The notes under the pieces: generated by a model | Databases searched by the model: none | Seen by the model: only the letters and a program-made list of their open reading frames with translations | Told to the model about the DNA's origin: nothing | Part shown: in pieces, positions 1 to 41,482 of the stretch | How the letters are laid out: each line of letters begins with the position of its first letter | Numbering within the stretch: position 1 is the first letter of the stretch | Source of the DNA: Ashinkailepas kermadecensis | Taxonomy: Eukaryota; Arthropoda; Thecostraca; Neolepadidae | Assembly (NCBI GenBank): GCA_034440615.1 | Contig: JAOTOM010004783.1 | Coordinates: 125,001-189,000 of the forward strand | Direction of reading: 5' to 3' | DNA: 64,000 nucleotides | Translations under genes and position numbers: made by a program

Positions 1-167
1 TGTGGCTAGGACTTTGGTGGTCAGGGTCATGTCGGAGCGTGTGAGGTGGCTGGAATGGTCGCGTCCGGTGTGTGGCTGGGGCCCGCCCTGCAGTAAGTGC
101 ATTGTTATGCGTTCCGCGATTGTGTTCAACCAACAATGCATAGATAACGATCTGCTTCCAAACTATA

Positions 168-170
<3 letters not shown>

Positions 171-226
<56 letters not shown>
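171..226. repeat. (AT)n microsatellite
   Basis: Uninterrupted AT dinucleotide run of about 56 bases. The short reading frame crossing it, rich in Tyr and Ile, is an artefact of the repeat. Confidence 0.95.
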
Positions 227-228
<2 letters not shown>

Positions 229-660
229 TGTGTGTATTTATATGTTAATCGCATAGCAATAACGAATATGCGGCAATGCCACACTTTCCATGATGATTAA
301 GCAGAGGATGTTAAATTAAAATGCCTTCTCCTGACAGCGGTGCATTTTAAATATACATGATTCAAAACAAGGTGGACTTCCAGATTAGGTTCATCCTTAT
401 TCCAACATGGAGGAGGAGACTATGTAATGGTCAAGCCCATCTACCCGTTCTAAATCTGACGTAACAGCCAGCTGCGTAGATGCAATTGGCCGCCATAATT
501 GCCAGCTAGACGCAAAACAACAGCACGATAGAATCCTTCTTAAGGAACCTGCTTCTCCACCGACCTCCACTGATCAGAGTCGGCTCACTATCAGTGCATA
601 GTGGTGACTTATGGTGCTGGACAGTCTTTTGCACCAACATGCTGCCGATCGACAGACGGT

Positions 661-782
661 GGGCAGAAGAGGCCGGCCGGTCGCTCGGTGAGTGTGTGTG
701 GCTCTCGTTACTCACCAAGCGGGCCGGCCGGTCGCTCGGTGAGTGTGTTTGGCTCTCGTTACTCACCAAGCGGGCCGGCCGG
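661..782. repeat. 51-bp minisatellite, about 2.3 copies
   Basis: The block beginning GGCCGGCCGGTCGCTCG starts at 671, 722 and 773, so the period is 51 bp. Each full copy contains a strong 5' splice-like string, TCGGTGAGTG, and ends in CTCACCAAGCG. It lies about 6 kb upstream of the first mesh exon seen. No coding exon can be shown next to it. Confidence 0.85.
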
Positions 783-1040
783 GTGCATTGACTGGCATCA
801 CATGCTTATTTCATGTTATTTTATTCATTCACATAAATCGTCAACAGGATATGTGTCCTACTGATAGGCGAAGTCAACGGAATCAACACAGTCAAGACGA
901 CGTCGCACTCACGCAATACGTAGGGGAGGGGAGCACGCAACTCATGCAGAAGTTGATTGGAAACAGTTAGATTAGCTAATCGCAAACGTCGCCTTTCCAA
1001 GACTTCCATACGGGAAGCACATTGGACAACTTTCTATTTG

Positions 1041-1200
1041 TACGTACCTATGTTGTCAGTAGATATACTAGCGTCACTGTTGCGTCACTGTTGCGTCACT
1101 ATTGCGTCACTATTGCGTCACTATTGCGTCACTATTGCGTCATACTAGCGTCACTATTTGTACGTGCTTATGTTGTCAGTCGACATACTAGCGTCGCTAT
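1041..1200. repeat. 11-bp tandem repeat (GCGTCACTATT) flanked by direct duplication
   Basis: From about 1072 to 1146 the 11-mer GCGTCACTRTT is repeated about seven times. The unit and its flank (TTGTACGT, TATGTTGTCAGT, CATACTAGCGTC) occur once before and once after the run. A roughly 45-bp parent sequence was therefore split by expansion of its own 3' end. Confidence 0.85.
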
Positions 1201-3690
1201 TGAAATGAGCCAGAAAGGCGTTGACTACCTGGTGCGTTCCACAACAGATCAACCAATGCGCTTCACACCATACATTTTGATTGAAACTAAAATTTGCTCA
1301 CATGGTAGTCTTTGACTCTGAATACGGCTGTGCAAATTTCAGCCCGATTCAGCCAGCGGTTTTTGAGCTATAGCCTTGGGCATTATTTGTTGGGCAAATA
1401 GCATGGGTTGTTTTGAAGATGGATATCTCATCAATTAGAAGCGGAAAGGCTGGCAAATGGTATATATTTCAGAAGAAAAAGGATCAACTGAAACATTCAC
1501 GAAATAAAATATCAGTATTTCCTACATTTGACCTTGCGACTTCATGACCTATTGACCTCGTGTCCTTCCGTGACCCCTAGCCCATCAAAATTGACAAATT
1601 TGACGGCGGAAATAAAAGTGGGCATGATTTCGCTGACCAAACAAAAAAATTCGTTCTTCTAAATATCTGATATGGCCGTCCGCTCTTCATGACTTTTTGC
1701 GATTTTGCGTTTTACAGGTAGTACGGATTTCGTGTAAGCTTTCTTCCATTAGAATACTACATGAGGTAGAACAATGACATACAGACATATGATTGGAAGG
1801 CTTTTTTTAAAGAATAGAAACATTAATACGTTTTTAATGTAGACCTTATAGTATCCCTTAAAAACAATCACGAATTTGAAGGTCACTAATTACCGACAAG
1901 TCACCCATTGGTTTTTTTGGTTGGTATTTGGTACCCATTTTGGTAACGGAACAACTGATAATTATTGAATAACATCAAACATGGTAACAACGCAACCCGA
2001 CCCTATTCAATCAGGTTACGTTACCTACATTCTGAATCTGGCGCGGTTGGTATGTACCTATAACAAACATGAGGATCACTTTGTGTCAGCGATCAAGTGT
2101 TAGGCAGGTTTATCATTTTGTGCTGAAGAAAAAGCATTGCGTCTCTGTGGACTGCTGATGACTATGTGTAAAAGGCAAATAAAAATATAGGTGTTTGTCT
2201 CGCGAATCTCTTCCCTCCCACCCCATCCGTACTCCGTACATATATCCGTACTCCCCATCCCTGCATAGCTCAATATTCTCCAGCCTGGTGGTGGTTCCGA
2301 GGGAAATATAGGTGTCGGCGTCGATGACGGCGGACAACAGAGGGGTTGACATCGGGGAGGAAACGATAACAGGCTTGGCACAGCCGGAGTAGTGTACGAA
2401 TCAGTTTTCGAAAACGTTTGGTGGGAAGAGGAAGTGGTGGCTTTTTAGACGTGCATAAACGCTACAAGCAATGGTGATGTCGCTGTGTCGATCCTTATCG
2501 TCGCCATACAAAGTGAATAACAAACAAAAAATGTTGCTGAAGCATCAGTAAGCCCCATTAAAAACGTGAGCGATTTTCACACAACCCAAGGTGTGGCTTT
2601 GTGTGTGAAATTTTCCTATTTGAAATTTTGCGATTAAAAAAAATGTCTTCGTTTTTTATTTTCACAATCCTATTTCACCCATATTGGCTCCATTGCTCCA
2701 TTGCTCCATTGCATTACATACCTCCAGTGGCCCTACATTGCATTTTTTATATATTCATATTTGTAGAAGTTAAAAAGCATCTTAGCATTGCCTGCTGAAC
2801 ATTCTCAAGTTAATTTACGTTCAACCAGTCTATTAGATGTTCTTACACACCTCAAACATTTGTCTTCCCATTTTATATGCGCCTTGGTTTGCCTCAGAGT
2901 TAGGATCTTTTAGTTTCTTACATACTTGCTTTGCTTGCTTTATTTTGCATACATGGTTCTTTGACCCCAGCAAATGTCGTCCATATAAATGATGCTCTGC
3001 AGGTGAAAAGAAAGCATAATTGTACTTCTTGTTGTGATGTTGTGATGTACTTCTTGTTGTGACCATTGACGGATGTGGTCCACTGCATCGTCCTATTTGG
3101 GGACATTCAGCACGTGTTGTTAGTAACCGGCACCAGATGTCCTGAAGTAAAATCACTCCATTACACGAAAATATGCTACAACACTATGGTGATCATAACA
3201 TATTCAACACTTGTTAAAGAAGCTACAGGGGGGAGGGGCAGGAAGTTATTTTCTAGGCGTGCCGGACCATACAAGTAATTTGCGCAGCCTTTACACGAGT
3301 ATGTCTGTCTTTAAAGCGAATGCTTGCAAGCAGAGTACAGGCAAGTGTACATTTACGTGAACGGAGTTTTACGTTATAGTTTGTGTGGTGTTTTAGGTGC
3401 TGAAGGCGGGGGCTGGGTGGGGGATATCTCCCTGATGTCTAGATGGTTTTAGTTTTCTTTACTCCTCCGCAAGATAATTTGTAGTTTGGGGGGGGGGTTG
3501 ACGGTGACGAGAAGTTGATTTTGCCAGGGTGCCGGCTTTAGCCTACTCTTCTCGAAAAGCACCGAGGGATCTTTACCGTGCGAACAAGGAGGCAATTGTC
3601 CACACCGCCTATCACGCCGGCCGTCGCGTGCTAGTTGCTAGTAGCGGGTTAGTCTAAGCATGTCATGCAGGGTTGTCAGTTGGGTTAGTA
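1201..3690. other. non-coding stretch without recognised features
   Basis: AT-rich sequence with many stop codons in all frames. I see no conserved protein motif, RNA gene or long repeat here; there is a G homopolymer run near 3488. The short reading frames (60-107 codons) have no recognisable composition or domain and are treated as chance. Confidence 0.6.
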
Positions 3691-3699
3691 CGGTGGTTT

Positions 3700-3950
3700 G
3701 CAATTCGGCTCATCTACGTCCGCTGTACCTCGGGGTAGCCTTTTTACGTAATGAGTTCCAATGTAAATCGGCTCATCCACGTCCGATGGCTCTTCGGGGT
3801 AGTCGTTTTACGCTACGATAATTTTTTCTTTTTCTTTTTGCTTTCCTAAAGCAAGTCGGCTCATCTACGTTAGACGGCACCGCTAGGTAACCATTTATTA
3901 CTAGATGGAAAGTAAGTTGGCTCATGTTCGTCCGACGACATTCGGGGATG
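3700..3950. repeat. degenerate ~65-70 bp tandem repeat, 4 copies
   Basis: Four diverged copies share the core TCGGCTCATCTACGTCCG, followed by CGGGGTAGC/G and a T-rich spacer containing TTTACG. They start near 3705, 3766, 3855 and 3914. Divergence indicates an old array. Confidence 0.6.
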
Positions 3951-5658
3951 GCTATTTAGGTGTTTTCTACGAGTGTTTCGCGGGCATACATTGCGTGTTG
4001 ATGTGAGTGTTGGTGGTGTGGTGTCTACAGTGTTCTTGCTCATTTTGTGGCGTACAGATATTCAAATAGAAATTGAGGAGATATGGGTGCTCGTCACCGA
4101 AAGCGATGGAAACGACAAGGTAATGCCCTCTCTTTGGCAGAATGCCTTATGTGGTTGTCTTTGTGAGCTAAACCTATTACAGTCTAGCAGTATATGGCCT
4201 ATGCTTAATGTGGTGTTGCAGGTGTCGCAGTCAGGTGTTGTATATTATTCACCCTCTAGTTGAGCCTATGTTTTTTGTGCAACCAGTTCAAGCTGCATTG
4301 GAGAGCTACAAATGTGTAAGTTGGAAAAACAAGTTCTCATCATCTAGCGTTTATTTCGTTGATATGTCCCATCGTTGTTCTACTGTGCACTGTTTAGTGC
4401 AGTTCAGTAATGTGTAATACTGTGCAATACGCACGGAGTGCTCAAAACGTAAACAATGAAGCCACAAGAAGCTTGTGAAGATGTTCATGTTTTCGGGGAC
4501 ACGCTATGTATACCGTGACAAAAAAGCATGTACCTGAGCTGGCACAGACCACATCGGTTTTGCTAGCCCCACCGTTGGAGCGTTGTGCGGGGTTTATCGC
4601 TGTCTTTGTGCCGTCAGCAGAGGCTGCAATCGCTCGCAGGCCCCTCGCGGATTTGACCTGGCCGCTGATAGCGTATCACATGTGAGTCAGTCGCAGAGCT
4701 TTGCCCAAAGCAAGACGTGATCGCTTTGTGCGGCCAGTGACAAATGGACTAGGATGGGCGAAAAATCGGACCCAGTAGTCGGCGCACCCGAGCACCAAAC
4801 CACCACCACGGAGGATAGGAAATACATGCACGTTTTCCAGTTTAACACAACACTGGGGTACGTCATTATGGGGATGCGCGAGCTTCTGATAGAGGCATTC
4901 GTGGGTGCGACTGCTGGGCTTTGCAGTCACTAGCGTGGAGCTGGGCGTTATAATTATCAGTTCTACTCATTACATTATCCCATTTGGCTTAATGGCCTGC
5001 AGATGCAATCTAGCAATCTAAAAATGAAGCAGCGTTTTCAAAGAAACCAAATAAATGAATCATGGATTTAGTTGAAAAGAGGCTATGACCAGTAGTCACT
5101 CTTGCCAACAACGAAAAGCTGGGTTTACCTTTAACTTCAATGCTTTACCATTGCCTTTAACCTTTAACTTATCCATTACTTCCTACCATTTAACTCGTCT
5201 TTTGCATTTATGCCTCGCCACTTCCTACCTTATCACCAGCTTCAATGTGCACACCAACTCATCGCTTTAAATCGTTAATGATTCACAGCAAATCTTAGTA
5301 GCATGGGCTAGCCTGCATAAAAACAGCTTCGGTCAATCTACACGTTGGTCCCGAGTACCTATATCTATTGGAACAATAGTTGCTCATGGGCTAGATAGTT
5401 AAGATAAATAGCATACTAGTGCATATACCAATACATAGTTCATCGTACAATAATAATAATACATTTATACCTCTTGTGGGCACAAAGGATGATTATTCAT
5501 GCATAGGTACCTGCGAATAGATGAAGCTGAATGTACCTGTATGGCAAGAAGAAACAATACGGAGGCTGTAGCCTATCTAACCCTTGGCTTTGGAGCAGAG
5601 CTCCTGTAATCTTCTTAGACACTAACGCGAGATAGACACGTGGTAAGCTCCTGACCAT
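3951..5658. other. non-coding stretch upstream of mesh exons
   Basis: No exon can be supported. An open frame at about 3973-4122 ends at a donor-like GACAAG|GTAATG, but its product shows neither a signal peptide nor similarity to the mesh amino terminus. No promoter element can be assigned. The missing mesh 5' exon(s) could lie here or left of the window. Confidence 0.4.
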
Positions 5659-5868
5659 GGCCATGAATGGAAGAAGAAGAAGAAGAACCTTGGGTTCTTT
5701 TACGACGCATTCAACCACTAGGTTATATAGCGTCGCCAACCTCTCACGCCGATTGGTCACGGGTGGACTCGGTAAATGCCGTCGGTTGAGATTCGAGCCC
5801 ACAATCTTGCGATCAAGAGTCCGACGCTCTGCCAACTGAGCTACCGCGGCCCCCGGCCATGAATGGAA
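5659..5868 (-). mobile_element. tRNA-derived SINE with 14-bp target site duplication
   Basis: Read on the minus strand, the element starts with a tRNA-like head carrying an A box (TAGCTCAGTTGG), a Lys-type CTCTTGA anticodon loop and a B box (GGCTCGAATCT). A unique body follows (CAATCGGCGTGAGAGGTTGG, then CGACGCTATA) and a (TTC)n tail. It is bounded by identical 14-bp direct repeats GGCCATGAATGGAA at 5659-5672 and 5855-5868, so it inserted by target-primed retrotransposition. Anticodon and T stems carry mismatches, so it is not a functional tRNA gene. A relative lies at 50640-50766. Confidence 0.85.
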
Positions 5869-6110
5869 AGTGCAGCAATGAAGAGTGCAGCAGTGATGAG
5901 TGCAGCGATGGAGAGTGCAGCAATGAAGAGTGCAGTAATGAAGAGTGCATCAATGGAGAGTGCAGCAATGGAGAGTGCAGCAATGGAGAGTGCAGCAATG
6001 CAGAGTGAGGCAATGGAGAGTGTAGCAATGGAGAGTGCAGCAATGTCAATGAAGAGGGCAGCAATGAAGAGTGCATCAATGGAGAGTGCAGCAATGAATA
6101 GTGCAGCAGT
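5869..6110. repeat. 15-bp minisatellite (GCAATGGAGAGTGCA), ~16 copies
   Basis: Tandem 15-mer with substitutions (GGAGAG/AAGAG, GCAATG/GCAGTG). The array begins exactly at the SINE target duplication, so the SINE inserted at the array edge. The period is a multiple of three, giving long open frames on both strands that are not genes. Confidence 0.9.
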
Positions 6111-6289
6111 GCAGGTATCACAGTTGCAGCACCAACTTTGGGTCATGCAGAACCAACCGCACGCAAACTTACATGGTTCGGCCTAATATTCAACACCAAT
6201 CTTTTGGTTTGAAACCAACGTTGGCATTTGCAGCAGCAACTTCGAGGTGATCTGCCACCTCTGGCCATGGCCGTCCACCGGCCGGTGGA

Positions 6290-6500
6290 GAGAGTGGCCT
6301 CCAGCTTCGCTTCAGACCGGGAATGGCCACCAGCTGCGCTGCAGACCGGGAATGGCCACCAGCTGCGCTACAGATCGGGAATGGCCACCAGCTGCGCTAT
6401 AGGCCGGGAATGGCCACCAGCTGCGCTACAGACCGGGATTGGCTACCAGCTGCGCTACAGACCGGGAATGGCCACCAGCTGAGCTACAGGCTGGGAATGT
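6290..6500. repeat. 29-bp minisatellite, ~7 copies
   Basis: Unit CAGACCGGGAATGGCCACCA plus GCTGCGCTA, with single-base variants, repeated head to tail just upstream of the first visible mesh exon. Confidence 0.9.
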
Positions 6501-6716
6501 GATAATCGTCCCGCAAGTGATAATTTGAGCTTCGTGGTGCTATGTTAGCTGGGTTCAGACGGAAAACAAAACGTAGCATAGGTAAGCTTTCATTTACCTA
6601 CAGCAATCTATAACATCGTAGGATGTCTCACCATTTCATGGTGGCAGTTCGGAGTCCGGTGCTTCAACGAAGCAAACCTGTTGTTGGATATTGTCACCAT
6701 AATTTCTCTTCTTCAG

Positions 6717-36794
<30,078 letters not shown>

Positions 36795-37830
36795 ATGTCG
36801 GTCGCCGCCGCCACTAGCGACATCTACGCAATGCAGAGCCGACTACAGCGCCGCCTACACAACGGCAGAAGGAGAGACATTGCTCGTTCCCGGGCCAAGA
36901 GGGAGCGATAGTCACCGGGGAACGACGCACGTCAGCGCTCGGTGGCATTAAGTGGGCTACCGTAGAGCTGATGATGGCTAAGGGTATAAGGAACTTTGAG
37001 TCGTGGTGATGTTACCACCTGTTGAGTATTTGAGTTGGTGGTGGCATGGTACCACATGTGACTCGCCAGGCAAGCTGAGGGCGTATTCATGTGACTTCAG
37101 TTTTGTAGAGCGCTGATTTAAGTCGTGCACTGCTTATTATGTGTAGTTGTATTAATGGCAGTGAGAGGCAGGGATACAGATTATGAGCAGCACTATTTGT
37201 CAAGGCCCAGGTTAAATTTAGCGTAGCTTGGGCTTATTTGGTGACAGATATGAACACCCAGGAACACTGTTCTCGAGGTGGAGAAGCGCGCAATCACCGA
37301 CAAACCTCAACATCCGGCATACCACAGTACCCATGGTGTCCTAGGTTAGCTAGCAGCAGCAGCATCTGCTGACTGCCACTGTCCTATCGTCAATATCATT
37401 GGCATGAAAGCAGCATGATGCGTGTGTCTGTTGGTGGGTGGGGGACGTGTGTTTGGCATCCGTGTTATTGTACACAGGTACACCCCATTAGAAAAAGTAT
37501 GCCGTCATTTGTGTGCTTATTTAGATACAGGTCTTTAGGCTGTAGTTGTAGGTCTCTAATTTTGTTTTTGCATTTTCTGTTGATATTTTTTGTCGTAAAA
37601 TTGCATCACTTTTGTAAGGCAGTTGCGCCCTCAGTTACGGCTTTTCTCTACCTGCATAATGAAATACCTGATTACATGCTGTACTCAAATACTATGTGCA
37701 TCTATGTGTTTTGAACAAGTGAGGGATCCTTCACGCCTTCCTTCACTGACCTTGTCGTCCTCTGTCATCTATCACTAAGGTTATTCTCCCATATAGCCGA
37801 AGTCCATAAATAAACATTCCTATCCATCTT
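36795..37830 (+). other. probable mesh 3' UTR
   Basis: Non-coding sequence after the mesh stop codon. The first AATAAA I see is at 37809-37814 (CCATAAATAAACATTCC), giving a 3' UTR of about 1 kb if used. The 99-codon frame at 37415-37714 has no recognisable motif. Confidence 0.5.
37809..37814 (+). promoter_or_regulatory. candidate polyadenylation signal AATAAA
   Basis: Canonical hexamer about 1 kb after the mesh stop codon. No cleavage evidence is available. Confidence 0.4.
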
Positions 37831-38690
37831 TTTATAGAACATCATGATCAAATGCTGATTATGCTGCTCACGCAGCAAACTATCATTGAATGCATGTCAC
37901 CACTGCAGCTAGTGTCTCCATGGCAAATATATGCACCAAAATCAAAGATATTCGCTTTGGTTTGCAGCACCATGAATGTACGCGACGGCTTAGCAGCAGG
38001 GCTAAAAAACGGATCGCATGATAGCATTGCTAGAGATACAGGCATGCCAATTATTTGACATCTCAGGAGCCATAATAGGCGGCACCTGACGTCGATGGAC
38101 ATGCAGTGGTTGCATGACACAGCCGGACAAGACATGGCTATGGATGTGACATGAATGTGACATGGACGTGGCATGGATATAACGTGACAGGACATGGATG
38201 ACAGACATACTCGACCTTGGTACGTGTCCTTAGGAATCCTAAGACTGTGGTACGTGTCCCTAAGAATCCTTGTATTTTCATACTGATCTGCATTGACTTC
38301 AAATAATTGTAGCATTATACGATGACAACATTTGCCAATCAGTCATACGTAGTGTGCACCTGGACGACGCGCACTGCTACTCCAACAAAAACGTCTTCTC
38401 GTCGGCTGAAGCCTGCCAAAGTGAAGCAAAAATGGCGTGAAACCAGGACCAATATCAGTCCGGCTGCCGCGTGGTTGTGGCTCCCACCAAAACATGATTG
38501 ATGAGGGACACGGAGACAAATCTGACACTCTAGCGGTTCGCCATTGATCACGCGTGTTCAGTGGCTGCCGAAGCGTGTCTCTCATATGCCAGTTCCATGT
38601 TCAAACATTGGCTAATGTTCGGCAATGTGGATGAAGCATTTGTCGTCTTGGTGTTAACCGGTGTTTAATAAGGCTGGGAAGGTGTTGCTC
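37831..38690. other. intergenic sequence without recognised gene
   Basis: Short imperfect duplications only, for example TACGTGTCCTTAGGAATCCT near 38221 and 38251, and ACATGGAT/TGACATG elements at 38100-38200. No coding evidence. Confidence 0.5.
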
Positions 38691-38937
38691 TGCTTCCTTC
38701 CGTGGTGTGCGCCATAGACCGTCGTGGACGGCGAAGGTATTCCTCTGCCTCCCTCCATGGTACGCGCTATACACCGTCATGGAAGACGTGTGTCTTGAAT
38801 AGCGGTGGTACTAAAATCTGCCAATAGATGGTGGGAAGCAATATGGGCAACTCCAGTTCAATACACATATTCAGGGGTGGCGCCACCGGGAGGAGGCAGG
38901 GGAAGCAGATATCCCAGCGGAGCTCAGGCCGGAGGGT

Positions 38938-39579
38938 GTGACCCACGACCGCTGCATCACACCCTTCAAAGATGGTCAGAAACGTGACACGTGTCTCCTA
39001 GTCCTTTCTTTCAACTATACCGCTCTTTCTAAGACCCTTCTCGCCGGATACCTACGCTGCCAAGTCCATGTCTTCATTCCCAATCCTCTCCGCTGTTTTA
39101 ATTGCCAACGCTTCGGCCATGGCTGTAGGACTTGTCGCCAACCAGCCCGATGCCCCACGTGCGGGGAGACACCTCATCCCGAATCCACCTATTCCAAACC
39201 AGCCCACTGCCTTAGCTGTCACACCTCCGATCACGTGACCACATCACCCCTCTGTCCGGTTTGGCGCAAGGAGAAAGATGTCTGCGCCGTCAAAGCCACG
39301 ACCGGGGTTTCCTACCCACAGGCTGGACGGTTTGTTGAGGCGAACTCCCCCTCTGCAAAATCTTACGCCCAGGCGACCAGTTTCGCTCACCCCACACCTT
39401 GCGTCAGCACTACTTCATCTTCGACACAAACTGACATCCCAGGGCTAGCACCTCTCAAACAAAATCACACCACAGTCCACGACACAGACCACTCTGGCTC
39501 CCAACACACAAGCCGCTCCAGCTCCCAACAAACCGACCGCTCCAGCTCCCAACAAACGGACCGCTCCAGGGAGGAGTAA
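38938..39579 (+). pseudogene. Jockey-like LINE ORF1 (gag-like, zinc knuckles), partial
   Basis: Product contains VHVFIPNPLRCFNCQRFGHG, then CRTCRQPARCPTCGETPH and HCLSCHTSDHVTTSPLCPVW: three CCHC-type knuckles in the arrangement of Jockey-clade ORF1 proteins. A Ser/Gln-rich repeat tail follows. The amino-terminal half is degraded or absent. Confidence 0.85.
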
Positions 39580-39839
39580 CAGGCCCCGCAGTCATTCGGC
39601 TGAGGGAACAACGTCTCGTTCCCCGTCGGCTGGTCGCCGATCGAGCCCACGTGACCCGACCGACTCCTCCTAGCCGGCGCGCATTCCCCGCGGCTGTGAC
39701 CGGCCGCCGTGACATTTCCAAGGTCACCAGTCGACTGGACGGCTCGGGCTGGTCCACCTCGGCCGTCCGCACCCAACCTGCATGCCCGCCTGAGCTACAC
39801 TCATGTCTCCACCATGCATTGAGACTGCTGACAAATTGA

Positions 39840-40345
39840 GGTGCTGACAAACATTGTTTTTTATCTTCCAAAATGCCTGATTTCTTCAATGGAATTGCCA
39901 TAGTTTAATATCCAAATGAACAGAAATAAAAACATTCTTAATTTGCTCACTCCCATTCTCATCGCATTACCGGAAACCTGGTTCTTACCCACCGATGCAA
40001 ATAATTTAAATCTTCAATTATTCGCTGTACCGTCACGACGAGGTCCGTGGACCACACGGCAGCTGCGGTGTGGTCCACTGTACCGCCACTGCGCGCAGTG
40101 GCGGTACAGCCCATTACATCAACAATGATTACACACATACACAAATTACACATAGTTCACCGTTACAAGCCGTAGCTTGTACGTGGCGTTTTCATGGTTG
40201 GAATATAGACGTATGTTCAATATATATTCCACCACACACCGACAACACAAATATTTTGATACAATTAGAAAACCTTATAGCACATTTCAAAGACCCGTTA
40301 ATTTTACTTGGCGATTTTAACGCCCATAGTTCAGCGTGAGATAAA
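39840..40345 (+). pseudogene. Jockey-like LINE ORF2 endonuclease remnant
   Basis: Fragments in shifting frames: LLTPILIALPETWFLPTDAN (about 39946), then CTWRFHGWNIDVCSIYIPPH and LILLGDFNAHSSA (to 40338). PETW, IYIPPH and GDFNAH are apurinic-type endonuclease motifs of Jockey LINEs. Reverse transcriptase is missing: this is a 3'-truncated copy, unusual for LINEs, which are normally 5'-truncated. Confidence 0.85.
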
Positions 40346-40848
40346 ATATGTGCAATTGGTCTCAAATTATCCTTTGCGTTGCTATGTCGTCGGCCACGGG
40401 GCGCCGTGTCAAGTGGATTAGTATAGCCCGCCAGTTTTAGTCGAGAACCTCGCGATAAGGCTCCCGGCTCACAAGCGAATTTGAGCCTTATTGGAAGACT
40501 GGTTAGTGGTCTCCCTGCCAGTGCCAACAATGGCCACCTGGGTTACGCACGTTTGTGGTTTATCCCACCAAGTGTCGTCCAGTCCAGCCCCGGAGTATGC
40601 ATATCCATACAGCAGCACATAGCTTAACGCGAGCCGTCGTGGGTCATGCCGGATGAGCGGCTACAGCAACAGAAGGGTGCATACGGGCCAGCAACGGCGG
40701 AGGAATGTTCTTTTTTTACAAATGGTTGCAGACCGCATGTGATGTGTTGTTCTTTTTGGGGATGGAAGAGACTGGGACGACAATGCACCTGAGCTAATCT
40801 TAAACAAGCTGCGATATAAGCGCTGCTTCGAAGCACGCTACATCCTTT

Positions 40849-41117
40849 GTGAGCATGCACGCACGCACGTTCCTCTGCTTATTCAGGGGAACATGTGAGC
40901 AGCCAATGGCTGTGTTCACATCAGTTAGTGCTGTTGTCCAGATAGCTGCTGTCATTCAATGCGCCATTATGCAGACCGATATCCAGAAGGGACGCCTAGT
41001 TTGTCTGATGCAGCAGAGTTCCGATAGCCAGGACTGCAGAAAATTGCGAGTTTCTCGCGAAACTGTTAGACTTTGGTCGACAAGATATCAGGAAGAAGGA
41101 GGAACAGGATTGCAGTG
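40849..41117 (+). pseudogene. transposase helix-turn-helix fragment (Tc1/mariner-like)
   Basis: The frame encodes DIQKGRLVCLMQQSSDSQDC, then RKLRVSRETVRLWSTRYQEE and GG, which looks like the N-terminal HTH of Tc1/mariner-type transposases (VSRxTVxLWxxRY). It stops after GTGLQ; no DDE domain follows. Family assignment is tentative. Confidence 0.5.
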
Positions 41118-41240
41118 AAGAAAGAAGAGGCGAGGGAGAAAATCCGTGACTATCTCGGGAGAAGGCGAGGCAATGCTCTGGGTAAGCTTAATTGCTGAGC
41201 TAGTAATATATGCATATATTGCTATGCCTAATCATGTATA

Positions 41241-41482
41241 AGAAGCTATTAAAAATTCGTTGCCTCTGCGTCTACTCATTAGGCCACTATCACAGAAAAT
41301 CCTGATGGGCGGGGAGCTCTCGAGAACCCTCGGCCCGGCGAGGGATATATACTATATACTATATATATATATTGCACATCCTTGGACGGGCCGAGGGGGC
41401 GAGGCTCTCTCGAAACCTCCTTCAGGGTTTTCCCTGATAGCGCCGTAATGAGTAGACGAAACACAAAATTTAAATAGCTTCT
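41241..41482. mobile_element. 242-bp foldback/palindromic element
   Basis: The arms pair over about 100 bp each: AGAAGCTATT...CGTCTACTCATTA on the left against the complement TAATGAGTAGACG...AATAGCTTCT on the right, including CTCGGCCCG/CGGGCCGAG. A short TA-rich loop (41346-41374) lies between them. No coding capacity; probably a MITE. Confidence 0.8.

Noticed and set aside
3973..4263. Candidate 5' coding exon of mesh
   Set aside because: It has a donor-like GTAATG but no signal-peptide pattern or similarity to the Mesh amino terminus, and no way to verify phase.
5740..5854. Functional tRNA-Lys gene on the minus strand
   Set aside because: Anticodon and T stems have mismatches, and the sequence is part of a SINE with tail and target duplication.
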